Assembly: GCA_017473015.1 (NCBI GenBank)
Contig: JAFUNP010000025.1
Span: 62,001 to 126,000, forward strand
Source of the DNA: Oscillospiraceae bacterium
GTDB lineage: Bacteria > Bacillota > Clostridia > Oscillospirales > Ruminococcaceae
Length of the DNA: 64,000 nucleotides
Reading direction: 5' to 3'
Shown here: positions 1 to 7,183 of the stretch, piece after piece
Position numbering within the stretch: the first letter of the stretch is position 1
Layout of the letters: the number at the start of each line of letters is the position of its first letter
Position numbers and translations under genes: made by a program
The notes under the pieces: model-generated
What the model was told of the DNA's origin: nothing
What the model saw: the letters and a program-made list of their open reading frames with translations, nothing else
Database searches by the model: none

Positions 1-8
1 GCATCAGT

Positions 9-530
9 ATGAAAGTTACAACAATAGGCAGAAAAGTTTCACTTAAAGACAATTTCTTAAACCGCGTAGAAGACAGACTGGGTAAACTGGACAAGTTCTT
101 CACAGACAATGCCGAAGCTACAGTAACAGTAACTGTAGAAAAGAAATGGCAGACAGTAGAAATTGCAATCAAAGACAGAAAACTGCAGTTCCGCAGCGAA
201 AAGAGTGCCGACAGCATGGAACTGGCACTGGAAGATGCCGTGGATAACCTGGAATCCCAGATTATCAAAAACAAGGAAAAAATCCACAGAAAATTCAATG
301 GCTATGCATACTTTGACGACCTGCCGGTAATGGAAGGTGAAGAAGAAGACGATTACGAAATCGTTCGCAAAAAAGTATTTGCACTGCAGCCACAGTCAGT
401 GGATGACGCTATCCTGGAAATGAATATGCTGGGTCACACATTCTTTATGTTTAAAGATATTGTGACAGAAGAAATAAATGTGGTTTACAAACGCAAAGAC
501 GGCAACTATGGCCTGCTTATTCCGGAATAA
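9..530 (+). CDS. hpf: Ribosome hibernation promoting factor, long form
   Basis: A 173-residue protein with two parts: an N-terminal S30AE/RaiA fold (about residues 1-100) opening MKVTTIGRKVSLKDNF, and a C-terminal dimerisation domain (about 113-170) with the conserved run AILEMNMLGHTFFMF and the ending NVVYKRKDGNYGLL. This is the long HPF of Firmicutes, which binds the 30S decoding region and joins 70S ribosomes into inactive 100S dimers in stationary phase. The central linker is acidic (EGEEEDDYE). Its promoter lies left of the window, so regulation cannot be read. It is followed by a clear intrinsic terminator and a convergent gene. The assignment is firm from both domains and the length. 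Confidence 0.96.
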   Translation: MKVTTIGRKVSLKDNFLNRVEDRLGKLDKFFTDNAEATVTVTVEKKWQTVEIAIKDRKLQFRSEKSADSMELALEDAVDNLESQIIKNKEKIHRKFNGYAYFDDLPVMEGEEEDDYEIVRKKVFALQPQSVDDAILEMNMLGHTFFMFKDIVTEEINVVYKRKDGNYGLLIPE

Positions 531-595
531 ACCACCCTGTACCGCAAGGTACACCCGAATTTGCATCATCTCCTCTCTCTATAACAATTCAAAAG

Positions 596-622
596 GCAGG
601 GCCTTTAAAAGCCCTGCTTTTT
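596..622 (+). terminator. Intrinsic terminator of hpf
   Basis: Perfect 7-bp G+C stem GCAGGGC/GCCCTGC (596-602 and 611-617) with an 8-nt loop, flanked by A residues on the left and followed by TTTTTG. Confidence 0.85.
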
Positions 623-640
623 GAATGTAAAATATTTCTC

Positions 641-671
641 AAAAAACAAAGCCCCGTACAGCAGTACGGGG
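641..671 (-). terminator. Terminator of the 681-1379 gene
   Basis: Stem CCCCGTAC/GTACGGGG (652-659, 664-671) with a 4-nt loop. Read on the minus strand it is followed by CTTTGTTTTTT. It sits back to back with the hpf terminator, as expected for convergent genes. Confidence 0.82.
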
Positions 672-680
672 TAATTTTAT

Positions 681-1379
681 TCAGTTTACTGGTTTCATCA
701 TATACAGATTGCTGTAATCACGGCAGTTTATAAAGCTGCCGTCGGCGGCAACTTTAAGTATTGTACCCTCAGGCAGAAAATTGGAGGTGCCGTTTTCAGC
801 AGGTATCTCTGTCAGCGGCACTCTGTCTGTCACAGTTCCGCCGTCAACAGTGCCATAGTCGCCGTTATCAGAATCAAACTCCGCCACTGTATACAGTCGT
901 CCGTCATACTTCAGCATGGGAACTATTATACGCTGTCCGCCATTGGTATGGTCAGTTACCGCTATTACAGGCTTGTCAACCACCAGCTCCCACTTCAGAT
1001 ATTTTTCTATGCGAGGATTGTAGGTATAAAAACAGGTAATCTCATCTTTTAGAAAATACATCTCTGTTCCTGCAGGCCATGCATTCGACTCAAGGTTATC
1101 ATCCGGCAGCTGCCATGCCTCACATCCGCCTTCAGTTTCAGTTGTAAATATAACTTCAGCCGGCAGTTCTGTTTTGGCCACAGGTTTATTCCCACCACGG
1201 TACAGATTGCCTTCGTACATGAAATATGGCGGCAGGGCATAATGCCTTTTCACTATGAAACCTGTTGTGCCCGGCGGATTGTTTCCAGTGCTGACCCATG
1301 CCACCGCTGCCACACCCAGCACAGCCGCAATCAGAATAAAATATTTATATTTCTCATATAAAGTTTTGATTTTATCCAT
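681..1379 (-). CDS. Membrane-anchored protein of unknown function, downstream of a glycosyltransferase
   Basis: 232 residues. A short charged N-terminus is followed by one hydrophobic helix (about residues 13-30, FILIAAVLGVAAVAWV) and a soluble, presumably extracytoplasmic remainder. No lipobox is present, so it is probably a signal anchor. The outer part is rich in short beta-strand-like segments (for example RHYALPPYFMYEGNLYRGG). I do not recognise a family. It starts 12 nt after the stop of the glycosyltransferase gene and has no convincing Shine-Dalgarno of its own, so the two are probably co-transcribed and perhaps translationally coupled. A link to surface glycan or lipid-linked sugar is only suggested by that neighbour. 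Confidence 0.75.
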   Translation of the reverse strand: MDKIKTLYEKYKYFILIAAVLGVAAVAWVSTGNNPPGTTGFIVKRHYALPPYFMYEGNLYRGGNKPVAKTELPAEVIFTTETEGGCEAWQLPDDNLESNAWPAGTEMYFLKDEITCFYTYNPRIEKYLKWELVVDKPVIAVTDHTNGGQRIIVPMLKYDGRLYTVAEFDSDNGDYGTVDGGTVTDRVPLTEIPAENGTSNFLPEGTILKVAADGSFINCRDYSNLYMMKPVN

Positions 1380-1391
1380 AAGTTTTTAAAA

Positions 1392-2351
1392 CTATTCTTC
1401 TTTTTTATCTTCTGTGGTTTCCCGGATAATAAAGCGCGGTCTGGCTTTGGTTTCGGAATATATTTTCCCTATATACTCGCCGATAATTCCCAGACAGATA
1501 AGCTGAACACCGCTGATAAGGCACATCACCGCCACCATACTGGTCCAGCCGGAAACAGTTTCGCCGAAGAATTTGGCCCACAGGGCATACAGCATAACCA
1601 CAAAGCTGACACCGCCCATAACAAAACCAAGCATTGTGATATATCGCAGAGGTTTCACAGACAGGCTGGTAATGCCGTTGAGGGCAAGATTCATCATTTT
1701 TGAGAAAGGATAATGGCTTTCCCCTGCTATTCTTTCATTTCTTTCATAATACACAGCTGTAGACTTGTATCCCACCATCGGCACCATACCGCGCAGGAAC
1801 AGGTTAACTTCTTCAAACTGTGCCAGTGCTTCCAGAGCCTCTTTACTCATCAGGCGGTAGTCAGCATGGTTGTACACTGTTTCCACTCCCATAAAGCTCA
1901 TAAACTTGTAAAAGCTTTCTGCAGTAAAGCGTTTGAAAAATGTATCAGTATCCCTTTTGGAGCGCACACCGTATACAATATGACAGCCGTCATGGTAATT
2001 TTTCATCATTTCATCCATGGCGTTTATATCGTCCTGGCCGTCACAGTCGATGGAAATGGTCACATCACAGCGGTCCTTTGCCCACATCAGTCCTGCCAGC
2101 AGAGCGTTCTGATGGCCGCGGTTACGGCTAAGAGTTATTCCGGCAAATTTATCGTTGCTGTGAGCCAGACTCTGTATAATACTCCAGGTGTTGTCCTTTG
2201 AGCCGTCATTGACAAAAACCACCTTTGAGGCTTCACCGCACAATCCCTGCCGTATAAGGCTGTTAAGCTTGTCCAGAAACATAGGTGCTGTTATAGGAAG
2301 TACTTCCTGTTCATTATAACAAGGAATTACTATATATAAATTTTCACTCAT
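1392..2351 (-). CDS. Family 2 glycosyltransferase, GtrB/dolichyl-phosphate-sugar synthase type
   Basis: 319 residues. The N-terminal GT-A domain begins IPCYNEQEVLP (about 9-19), has FVNDGSKDNT (about 47-54), and the metal-binding DCDGQDD motif at about 102-108, with LSRNRGHQNALLAG before it. Two C-terminal hydrophobic helices (about 230-255 and 266-290) end in GEYIGKIYSETKARPRF, a signature of GtrB/YfdH-like enzymes that move a sugar from an NDP donor onto undecaprenyl phosphate at the inner face of the membrane. Donor sugar and final acceptor cannot be told from the sequence. It is the first gene of a two-gene unit with the membrane-anchored protein at 681-1379. Family confidence is high; substrate is unknown. 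Confidence 0.92.
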   Translation of the reverse strand: MSENLYIVIPCYNEQEVLPITAPMFLDKLNSLIRQGLCGEASKVVFVNDGSKDNTWSIIQSLAHSNDKFAGITLSRNRGHQNALLAGLMWAKDRCDVTISIDCDGQDDINAMDEMMKNYHDGCHIVYGVRSKRDTDTFFKRFTAESFYKFMSFMGVETVYNHADYRLMSKEALEALAQFEEVNLFLRGMVPMVGYKSTAVYYERNERIAGESHYPFSKMMNLALNGITSLSVKPLRYITMLGFVMGGVSFVVMLYALWAKFFGETVSGWTSMVAVMCLISGVQLICLGIIGEYIGKIYSETKARPRFIIRETTEDKKEE

Positions 2352-2472
2352 TTCCTATCCTCCAAAATCAAATTGATTTTATTATATATTAACATATAAA
2401 ATACCGGTTGTAAAACCGTAAAAAATATTGTATATTTTCTATATATTAATTTTAGTTATAAAGAGGTATATT

Positions 2473-3228
2473 ATGAGTTTTGGAATGCAGCTACTGATTA
2501 TATGTCCTCTGCTGTTCCTGGCAGGGTTTATTGACTCTGTTGCCGGAGGAGGCGGCCTGATTTCCACACCGGCCTATATGCTGGCCGGTCTGCCTATGCA
2601 TGAGGTACTGGGCACTAACAAGGTTTCCGCTGCACTGGGCACAGGTCTGGCAGCAGGTAAATACATAAAAAGCGGCAAGGTGGAATGGAAAACAGCCATT
2701 ATCAGCTCTGTTCTCAGTTTTGCAGGCAGTTTTGCAGGCAGCCAGATTGCCCTGATGATTGACCGGACAAAGCTGAAGACAGTTTTCACCCTTATTCTTC
2801 CTTTTATCGCCATATTTGTGCTGTTCAACAAAAGTGCTGACAGCGGCATACAGAAGCTGTTCGGCGCGAAAATGTACATTGCCGCCGGCATCATCGGCTT
2901 TGTAATCGGCATGTACGATGGTCTTATCGGCCCGGGCACAGGCACATTCCTGATTTTCGCATACACTATGGTTATCGGTTTTGACTATATCAAGGCCGGC
3001 GGTAACGCCAAAATCATCAACCTGTCCTCCAATGTGGCAGCAGCGGTATCCTATCTGCTGGCCGGCAAGGTAATGTGGGCATTTGTTGTACCTGCGGCAG
3101 CATCAAATATGCTGGGTAACTATCTGGGCAGCAGCTACGCCATAAAACACGGCGGCAAAGCTGTAAAGAAAATGCTGATTGTGGTGCTGATAGGCATATT
3201 CATCAAGCTGATTACAGATATAATCTGA
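2473..3228 (+). CDS. TSUP-family membrane permease (TauE/SafE)
   Basis: About 251 residues, almost entirely hydrophobic with some eight membrane segments. The N-terminal half has FIDSVAGGGGLISTP and the second half has FVIGMYDGLIGPGTGTFLI, the two repeated signatures of the TSUP (sulfite exporter TauE/SafE, DUF81) family. Members export or import small organosulfur or organic anions; the substrate here is not evident. An upstream in-frame TTG at 2428 would add 15 residues, but the ATG at 2473 has a good AAGAGG ribosome site just before it and is preferred. It is a single gene, divergent from the glycosyltransferase unit and followed by a hairpin terminator. Confidence 0.9.
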   Translation: MSFGMQLLIICPLLFLAGFIDSVAGGGGLISTPAYMLAGLPMHEVLGTNKVSAALGTGLAAGKYIKSGKVEWKTAIISSVLSFAGSFAGSQIALMIDRTKLKTVFTLILPFIAIFVLFNKSADSGIQKLFGAKMYIAAGIIGFVIGMYDGLIGPGTGTFLIFAYTMVIGFDYIKAGGNAKIINLSSNVAAAVSYLLAGKVMWAFVVPAAASNMLGNYLGSSYAIKHGGKAVKKMLIVVLIGIFIKLITDII

Positions 3229-3233
3229 TAAAA

Positions 3234-3262
3234 AATCCTGTGGTTTTCCACAGGATTTTCTT
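3234..3262 (+). terminator. Terminator of the TSUP gene
   Basis: 10-bp perfect stem AATCCTGTGG/CCACAGGATT (3234-3243, 3248-3257) with a TTTT loop, followed by TTCTTTT. Confidence 0.82.
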
Positions 3263-3274
3263 TTGCATAAATGC

Positions 3275-3398
3275 GTAGGGGACGATGCCCACATCGTCCC
3301 GCTTGTATTGTTGCTTGCAACATCAAAGATTTCTCGGCTCATTACATTCGCTCGAAATGACAGAACTCTGATTTGTGTAAAAAAGGCGGCAATCTGCC
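3275..3398. repeat. Interspersed repeat R1, copy A
   Basis: About 124 bp beginning GTAGGGGACGATGCCCACAT and running to GGCGGCAATCTGCC. It is nearly identical to copy B at 3504-3635. It contains a strong internal palindrome (GGGACGATGcccaCATCGTCCC). Its right end is cut short compared with copy B: the GCCCCTAC terminus is missing and a different repeat-like tract (TGTCATTAAGATAAC...) follows directly. Non-coding; short ORFs in it are not supported. Confidence 0.85.
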
Positions 3399-3475
3399 AA
3401 ATGTCATTAAGATAACAAAAAATATGTCATCCTGAGCAAGCGAAGCGAGTCGAATGGATCTTTTCCTGAATGACA
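3399..3475. repeat. R2-type repeat fragment
   Basis: Tract starting AATGTCATTAAGATAACAA and containing ATGTCATCCTGAGCAAGCG and GAATGACAG. It shares the terminal words (TGTCATTAAG, GTCATTCTGAG/GAATGACA) of the R2 repeats at 27098-27270 and 34616-34790, so it appears to be a shortened or diverged member lying between two R1 copies. Confidence 0.6.
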
Positions 3476-3503
3476 GAGCAGATTAAAATGATAATTATTA
3501 TCA

Positions 3504-3635
3504 GTAGGGGACGATGCCCACATCGTCCCGCTTGTATTGCTGCTTGCAACAGCAAAGATTTCTCGGCTCATTACATTCGCTCGAAATGACAGAACTCTGA
3601 TTTGCGTAAAAAAGGCGGCAATCTGCCGCCCCTAC
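3504..3635. repeat. Interspersed repeat R1, copy B
   Basis: 132 bp, near-identical to copy A over about 124 bp. This copy has terminal inverted words GTAGGGG (3504-3510) and CCCCTAC (3629-3635), so it looks like a complete unit. It ends 8 nt before the stop codon of the DUF6440-like gene and could serve as part of its 3' end. Confidence 0.85.
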
Positions 3636-3642
3636 ATTTTTA

Positions 3643-3849
3643 CTATTCAATATCTGCATTATTCACCGGTGTCACAATAACCTTTCCATCGGCATCCAGC
3701 AGCGGTGTAAGACCTGCTCCATAGCCGGATTTTACCATAAGATAATTCACCCCGGTTTCCTTATCCACCAGTATCATCTGAACTCCGCTGTCTTTCAGTA
3801 TACTGCCACCGGCTTCTCTCACTATAAATCTTTCATACTTTTTAGCCAT
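3643..3849 (-). CDS. Small DUF6440-like protein
   Basis: 68 residues with the core VDKETGVNYLMVKSGYGAGLTPLLDADGK, split here as VDKETGVNYLMVKSGYGAG then LTPLLDADGK. This matches my recollection of the DUF6440 family of small Firmicutes proteins, whose function is unknown. It lies 18 nt after the LUD-domain gene on the same strand with its own AGGAG site (revcomp of the bases just right of 3849), so the two form a transcription unit. No membrane segment or cysteine is present. Confidence 0.75.
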   Translation of the reverse strand: MAKKYERFIVREAGGSILKDSGVQMILVDKETGVNYLMVKSGYGAGLTPLLDADGKVIVTPVNNADIE

Positions 3850-3867
3850 AACAATTCTCCTTTAAAA

Positions 3868-4488
3868 TTACACACCCAATTCTTCCCCTACCAGAATTAC
3901 AGTAATCCTATCAGGAATACGGGAATAGTTCAGCACTGCGGTAGTACAGCAGCTGCGCTGGAAATGGCGGCAGTCATGACATTTGCCGTCAGCCACACAA
4001 GGCGTGTCAAAACCGATTTTTTTACAGTTGATTGGCGCTACCATCTTCACCCTGGCAGTGGCCTGTCCCATTGTTTCCACTATTTTGTTCACACCGGCCA
4101 CGATTATCACTCTGTCCGGGCCGTAAATCATAGGTGCCACACGGGTGGATGCACCGTCTTCGTTTACAATGCGGCCGTCGGTGATGATGGCATTGGCGGA
4201 AGAAAAGAAAACATCGGCATAAAAGCGTTTTCGCATCATTTCCTTCTTTTCTTCTGCAGTTGCATCAGAGGCCGGGGCCAGATAATTGAAGCGTCCGCTT
4301 TTCAGCCAGTCGGAAACGCCTGTCTGTGTCAGGGTAACAGAACCACCGTTGGCCACAGCGGCACCGTCAGCCACCATTGTTTCAATCAATGGCAGCACCT
4401 CTTCCTTTGTGGTCACAAAATAAGGTTTAAACTGTCTTTGTGCCAGATTTTCCATTGTTTTTTCCACAACTGACATATCGAAATTCAT
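3868..4488 (-). CDS. LUD-domain protein (LutC/DUF162 family)
   Basis: 206 residues of the LUD (lactate utilisation, DUF162) fold: VANGGSVTLTQTGVSDWL near residue 40, VFFSSANAIITDGRIVNEDG near 95-115, and RVIIVAGVNKIVETMGQA near 130. The C-terminus is cysteine-rich (CVADGKCHDCRHFQRSCC), typical of the stand-alone Clostridial members rather than of LutC proper. LutA/LutB partners of the lactate oxidase complex are absent here, so a lactate role should not be assumed. It is transcribed divergently from the peroxiredoxin cluster; a TGTGAC-GCG-GTCACA palindrome lies in the shared intergenic space, which could control both sides. Confidence 0.85.
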   Translation of the reverse strand: MNFDMSVVEKTMENLAQRQFKPYFVTTKEEVLPLIETMVADGAAVANGGSVTLTQTGVSDWLKSGRFNYLAPASDATAEEKKEMMRKRFYADVFFSSANAIITDGRIVNEDGASTRVAPMIYGPDRVIIVAGVNKIVETMGQATARVKMVAPINCKKIGFDTPCVADGKCHDCRHFQRSCCTTAVLNYSRIPDRITVILVGEELGV

Positions 4489-4560
4489 AAATTTTCTCCT
4501 TTTTTCACCTGATTTTCATTGTATTATAAATTCATAAATGTTATTATAAAATCAGAAAAA

Positions 4561-4603
4561 TGTGACGCGGTCACATACCGTTTTTCATTATTTATATTAT
4601 ACT
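4561..4603 (+). promoter_or_regulatory. Crp/Fnr-type palindrome and -10 box before the peroxiredoxin cluster
   Basis: Perfect palindrome TGTGAC GCG GTCACA at 4561-4575, then TATACT at 4598-4603 without a recognisable -35. If transcription starts about 7 nt after the -10 box, the palindrome centre is near -42, the class II activator position for Crp/Fnr regulators. The TGTGA...TCACA half-sites fit that family. The spacing is 5 rather than the enterobacterial 6, so the exact regulator is inference. Confidence 0.6.
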
Positions 4604-4641
4604 ATTTTAAAATATAGTGCAACAATGAGGAGGAATATCTT

Positions 4642-5187
4642 ATGAAACTGGTAACAGGCAAAGCCATGCCGGACTTTACATATCTCAGCCCATATTCTGA
4701 AGGCGAAAAGAAATTTTCAGAATATGCACAGGGTAAAAAAATATTCATTGTTTTTCTGCGTTACTACGGCTGTACAGTATGCCGACTGGACCTGCATATC
4801 TACGCACAGAGAATGAAAGAATTCGCTGACAAAGGCGCACAGCTGATGGTAGTTCTGCAGTCTGACCCTAATCTGGTAAAAGATGAAGCACCTGTGGGTA
4901 CATTCCCATACGAAATCGCATGTGACCCATCACAGGCTGTTTACAAGCAGTTTGAAATCGAACCTGCAAAAAATATGCTGTCACTTATCGGCGGCGGTCT
5001 GGTAAGTGCAGTGAAGAAAATGAACGCTGCCAAAAAATTCGGTTTTGAACACGGCGAATACGAAGGCAATGAACAGCAACTGCCTGCAATGGTACTGGTG
5101 GACGAAAACGGCACAATCACATTCAGCCATTACGCCAAAAACCTGGTTGACCTGCCAGGTGTAGATGAAATGCTGGCAAAATTATAA
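4642..5187 (+). CDS. Peroxiredoxin/thioredoxin-fold protein 1 (CTVC)
   Basis: 181 residues of the AhpC/TSA thioredoxin-like fold. The N-terminus has the redoxin pattern GKAMPDFTYLSP, then a strand-turn FLRYYGCTVCRLDLH with Cys44 and Cys47 at the helix start, and LMVVLQSDP after it. The C-terminal half carries GFEHGEYEGNEQQLPAMVLVDENG, shared with the two following genes. Catalysis of peroxide or disulfide reduction is likely from the fold, but the substrate is unknown. First of three tandem paralogues; a GAGGAGG ribosome site precedes the ATG and the Crp/Fnr-like palindrome is upstream. Confidence 0.85.
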   Translation: MKLVTGKAMPDFTYLSPYSEGEKKFSEYAQGKKIFIVFLRYYGCTVCRLDLHIYAQRMKEFADKGAQLMVVLQSDPNLVKDEAPVGTFPYEIACDPSQAVYKQFEIEPAKNMLSLIGGGLVSAVKKMNAAKKFGFEHGEYEGNEQQLPAMVLVDENGTITFSHYAKNLVDLPGVDEMLAKL

Positions 5188-5226
5188 TTTGTTTTAAAAA
5201 ATTAAAATATAAAGGAGATTCTACCC

Positions 5227-5796
5227 ATGGCAAAATTGGAAAAAGGCATGAAAATGCCTAACTTTAAACTGGACACAGTTTATGGCACAGAAATCGTAAA
5301 AGACGTTACATTTGAACAGCTGGTTGACGGCAAACCAACATTCTTCTGGTTCCAGAGATACATCGGCTGCCCACCATGCAGAATGGACGTACACTTCCTG
5401 TCTGTTGCACAGCCACAGTTTGCAGAAAAAGGTGCAAACATCGTTGTAGTAATGCAGTCCAAACCGGAAATCGTTCTCCGCGACATGAACGGCCAGACAC
5501 TGCCATTCCACCTGGTATGCGACCCAACAGAAAGCCTGTACAAAGAACTGGAAATCGGCAACTGGAATCCTGAAGACATGCAGAACATGACAGAAAAAGA
5601 AGCTGAAAGAATGGCACTGAAAGTTGCAGGTATGCAGGAAAACGGTTATGAACACGGCGACTACGAAGGCAACGAAGAACAGCTGCCTGCATTCTTTGCA
5701 GTTGACGGCGAAATGAACGTGCTGGAAGCTCACTACGCTAGAAACCTGGGCGATATGCCTATGGCTGGCGAAGTACTGGAAAAATACTTCAAATAA
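5227..5796 (+). CDS. Peroxiredoxin/thioredoxin-fold protein 2 (CPPC)
   Basis: 189 residues, clearly homologous to the genes on either side (KLEKGMKMPNFKLDTVYG; GYEHGDYEGNEEQLPAFFAVDG). The redox motif is CPPC (Cys48, Cys51) in RYIGCPPCRMDVHF, where its neighbours have CTVC, which should change the redox potential. A conserved VVMQSKPE follows. It lies 39 nt after the first paralogue with an AAGGAG site and is followed by a strong terminator-like hairpin. Codon choice is very uniform, suggesting high expression. Function is probably thiol redox or peroxide detoxification in the cytoplasm; no signal peptide is seen. Confidence 0.86.
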   Translation: MAKLEKGMKMPNFKLDTVYGTEIVKDVTFEQLVDGKPTFFWFQRYIGCPPCRMDVHFLSVAQPQFAEKGANIVVVMQSKPEIVLRDMNGQTLPFHLVCDPTESLYKELEIGNWNPEDMQNMTEKEAERMALKVAGMQENGYEHGDYEGNEEQLPAFFAVDGEMNVLEAHYARNLGDMPMAGEVLEKYFK

Positions 5797-5812
5797 TCAC
5801 ACCGTTTATTGA

Positions 5813-5846
5813 AAAGGCGGAGGGTTCTGCCCTCTGCCTTTTTTTC
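5813..5846 (+). terminator. Hairpin terminator between the second and third peroxiredoxin-like genes
   Basis: Stem AAAGGCGGAGGG/CCCTCTGCCTTT (5813-5824, 5830-5841; one G-T pair) with a small loop and seven T residues at 5839-5845. Only about 30 nt separate it from the next start codon, so the third gene either depends on read-through or has a promoter hidden in the hairpin region. Confidence 0.8.
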
Positions 5847-5876
5847 ACAGAACAATTACTACGGAGGTAACTGACA

Positions 5877-6422
5877 ATGGCAAAACTGGTAAAAGGCGAT
5901 AAATTCCCTAACTTTACAGTTAACACAGCATTTGAAAATGGCCTGACAATCGAAAAAATCGTGGACGGCAAACCAACAATGTTTATGGTTCTGCGCTACA
6001 TCGGCTGTACAGTATGCCGCTATGACGTACACGTACTGACAGAAAGATACAACGAATTCGCAGAAAAAGGTGTAAATGTTGTGGTTGTAATGCAGTCAAA
6101 ACCTGAAACTGTACAGAGAGACCTGGCCGGCGGCACACTGCCATTCCATCTTATCTGTGACGAAGCACAGGAAATCTACAAAACACTGGAAATCAACGCA
6201 GCAAAAGATATGGCTGAACTGCTGGGTGACGGTATGGAAAAGCTGCAGGCAAAAGGCGCAAAAGCCGCTGCAGCAGGCTTTGTACACGGCGAATACGAAG
6301 GCATCGAAGAACAGCTGCCTGCTTTCTTCTATGTTGACGCTGACCTGACAGTAAAGGAAGCCCACTATGCAAAAGGCATTATGGATATGCCTACAGTGGA
6401 CGATATGCTGGCAAAAATTTAA
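5877..6422 (+). CDS. Peroxiredoxin/thioredoxin-fold protein 3 (CTVC)
   Basis: 181 residues, closest in sequence to the second paralogue (VKGDKFPNFTVNTAFENG; VVVVMQSKPETVQRDL; PFHLICDEAQEIYKTLEI) but with the CTVC motif (Cys44, Cys47) of the first. It has a short Ala/Lys-rich insert (KLQAKGAKAAAAGF) before the shared GEYEGIEEQLPAFFYVD block. A GGAGG site precedes the ATG. It is separated from gene 2 by a terminator and followed by another. The three copies most simply arose by local duplication, with the order 2 and 3 as the younger pair. Confidence 0.85.
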   Translation: MAKLVKGDKFPNFTVNTAFENGLTIEKIVDGKPTMFMVLRYIGCTVCRYDVHVLTERYNEFAEKGVNVVVVMQSKPETVQRDLAGGTLPFHLICDEAQEIYKTLEINAAKDMAELLGDGMEKLQAKGAKAAAAGFVHGEYEGIEEQLPAFFYVDADLTVKEAHYAKGIMDMPTVDDMLAKI

Positions 6423-6436
6423 TCAAATCAAAACAA

Positions 6437-6467
6437 AAACCAGGGTTTCACACCCTGGTTTATTTTT
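6437..6467. terminator. Bidirectional terminator
   Basis: Stem AAACCAGGGT/ACCCTGGTTT (6437-6446, 6452-6461) with T-runs on both sides; it serves the third peroxiredoxin-like gene and, on the minus strand, the gene ending at 6466. Confidence 0.82.
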
Positions 6468-6750
6468 ATAATTCTGATAAATGGTCATACACCCGCTGAA
6501 GCTCACTGTATGTAAACTCGCATCCTGTATTTACAAGGGTGGTGATGTACTCCAGCATACAGTCTATACTTTCTGTATACATCATATAGCCCATACCATT
6601 GATATTGGCCACATATTTGTCCATGGTTTCCAATGTTTTATCCATGGCACAATACACCCTGCCGCCTGCCAGAGAAGGGTTTTCGTTTTTGTACTTCCAG
6701 GCCAGCTGCAGGATAATATCGGTGTATTTTTTATCCACAAATTTTTTCAT
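6466..6750 (-). CDS. Hypothetical protein
   Basis: 94 residues from the ATG at 6750: MKKFVDKKYTDIILQLAWKY, then a mainly helical chain ending CEFTYSELQRVYDHLSEL. I do not recognise a family. The reading frame stays open further upstream, but those codons lie inside the preceding gene. The stop of that gene (TGA, 6754-6752) is one base from this ATG, so translation is probably coupled; no separate ribosome site is visible. The protein has two Cys and no membrane segment. Confidence 0.65.
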   Translation of the reverse strand: MKKFVDKKYTDIILQLAWKYKNENPSLAGGRVYCAMDKTLETMDKYVANINGMGYMMYTESIDCMLEYITTLVNTGCEFTYSELQRVYDHLSEL

Positions 6751-6751
6751 A

Positions 6752-6982
6752 TCAATATATCTGTGTATTGTCAGTACCCACTTTGATATATTTGTAAACC
6801 ACAGGAATAACGGTAGCCACAAATGCCAGCAGTGCCCCCACAAATACAGGCTTTTTAGCTTTTTTATGTATCAGCACACCTGTCATCATACCCAGTGCAA
6901 ACAGGCAGAATCTCACCAGCATCCAGTCTTTCCAGTCGCTGCGCCACAGATATTTCTTTTCAGTCTGAAGAAACCAATCCAT
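6752..6982 (-). CDS. Small membrane protein of unknown function
   Basis: 76 residues with two hydrophobic segments (about 24-38, LFALGMMTGVLIHKK, and 45-66, FVGALLAFVATVIPVVYKYI). The N-terminus is charged (MDWFLQTEKKYLWRSDWKDW). No known family recognised. A GGGG-type site lies upstream in AT-rich sequence. It forms a two-gene unit with the hypothetical protein at 6466-6750 and is divergent from lysS. Confidence 0.65.
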   Translation of the reverse strand: MDWFLQTEKKYLWRSDWKDWMLVRFCLFALGMMTGVLIHKKAKKPVFVGALLAFVATVIPVVYKYIKVGTDNTQIY

Positions 6983-7099
6983 AATTATCCCCCTATAAAA
7001 TATGGTTTTTGAAACCTCGTTAACTAATTGTCATTATTATATAGTATTGTACACTATTTTTACAGATTTGTAAACCTTATAGTTGTAAGATTTACTGTC

Positions 7100-7128
7100 T
7101 TGTATATTTATATTTTTTGTGTTAAAAT
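7100..7128 (+). promoter_or_regulatory. Candidate promoter of lysS
   Basis: TTGTAT (7100-7105), 17-nt spacer, TAAAAT (7123-7128), in AT-rich intergenic DNA 55 nt before the lysS start. Other weaker matches exist nearby. Confidence 0.45.
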
Positions 7129-7183
7129 AAGTTGTTAATATGTTTACTATTAAAAATATATACTATAAAAAGGAGCAAAAGTA

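Noticed and set aside
3103..3342. Minus-strand ORFs overlapping the end of the TSUP gene
   Set aside because: They span the terminator and R1 repeat and lack ribosome sites.
7013..7183. Possible T-box leader before lysS
   Set aside because: The gap is short and AT-rich, with no T-box sequence or terminator-antiterminator pair visible.
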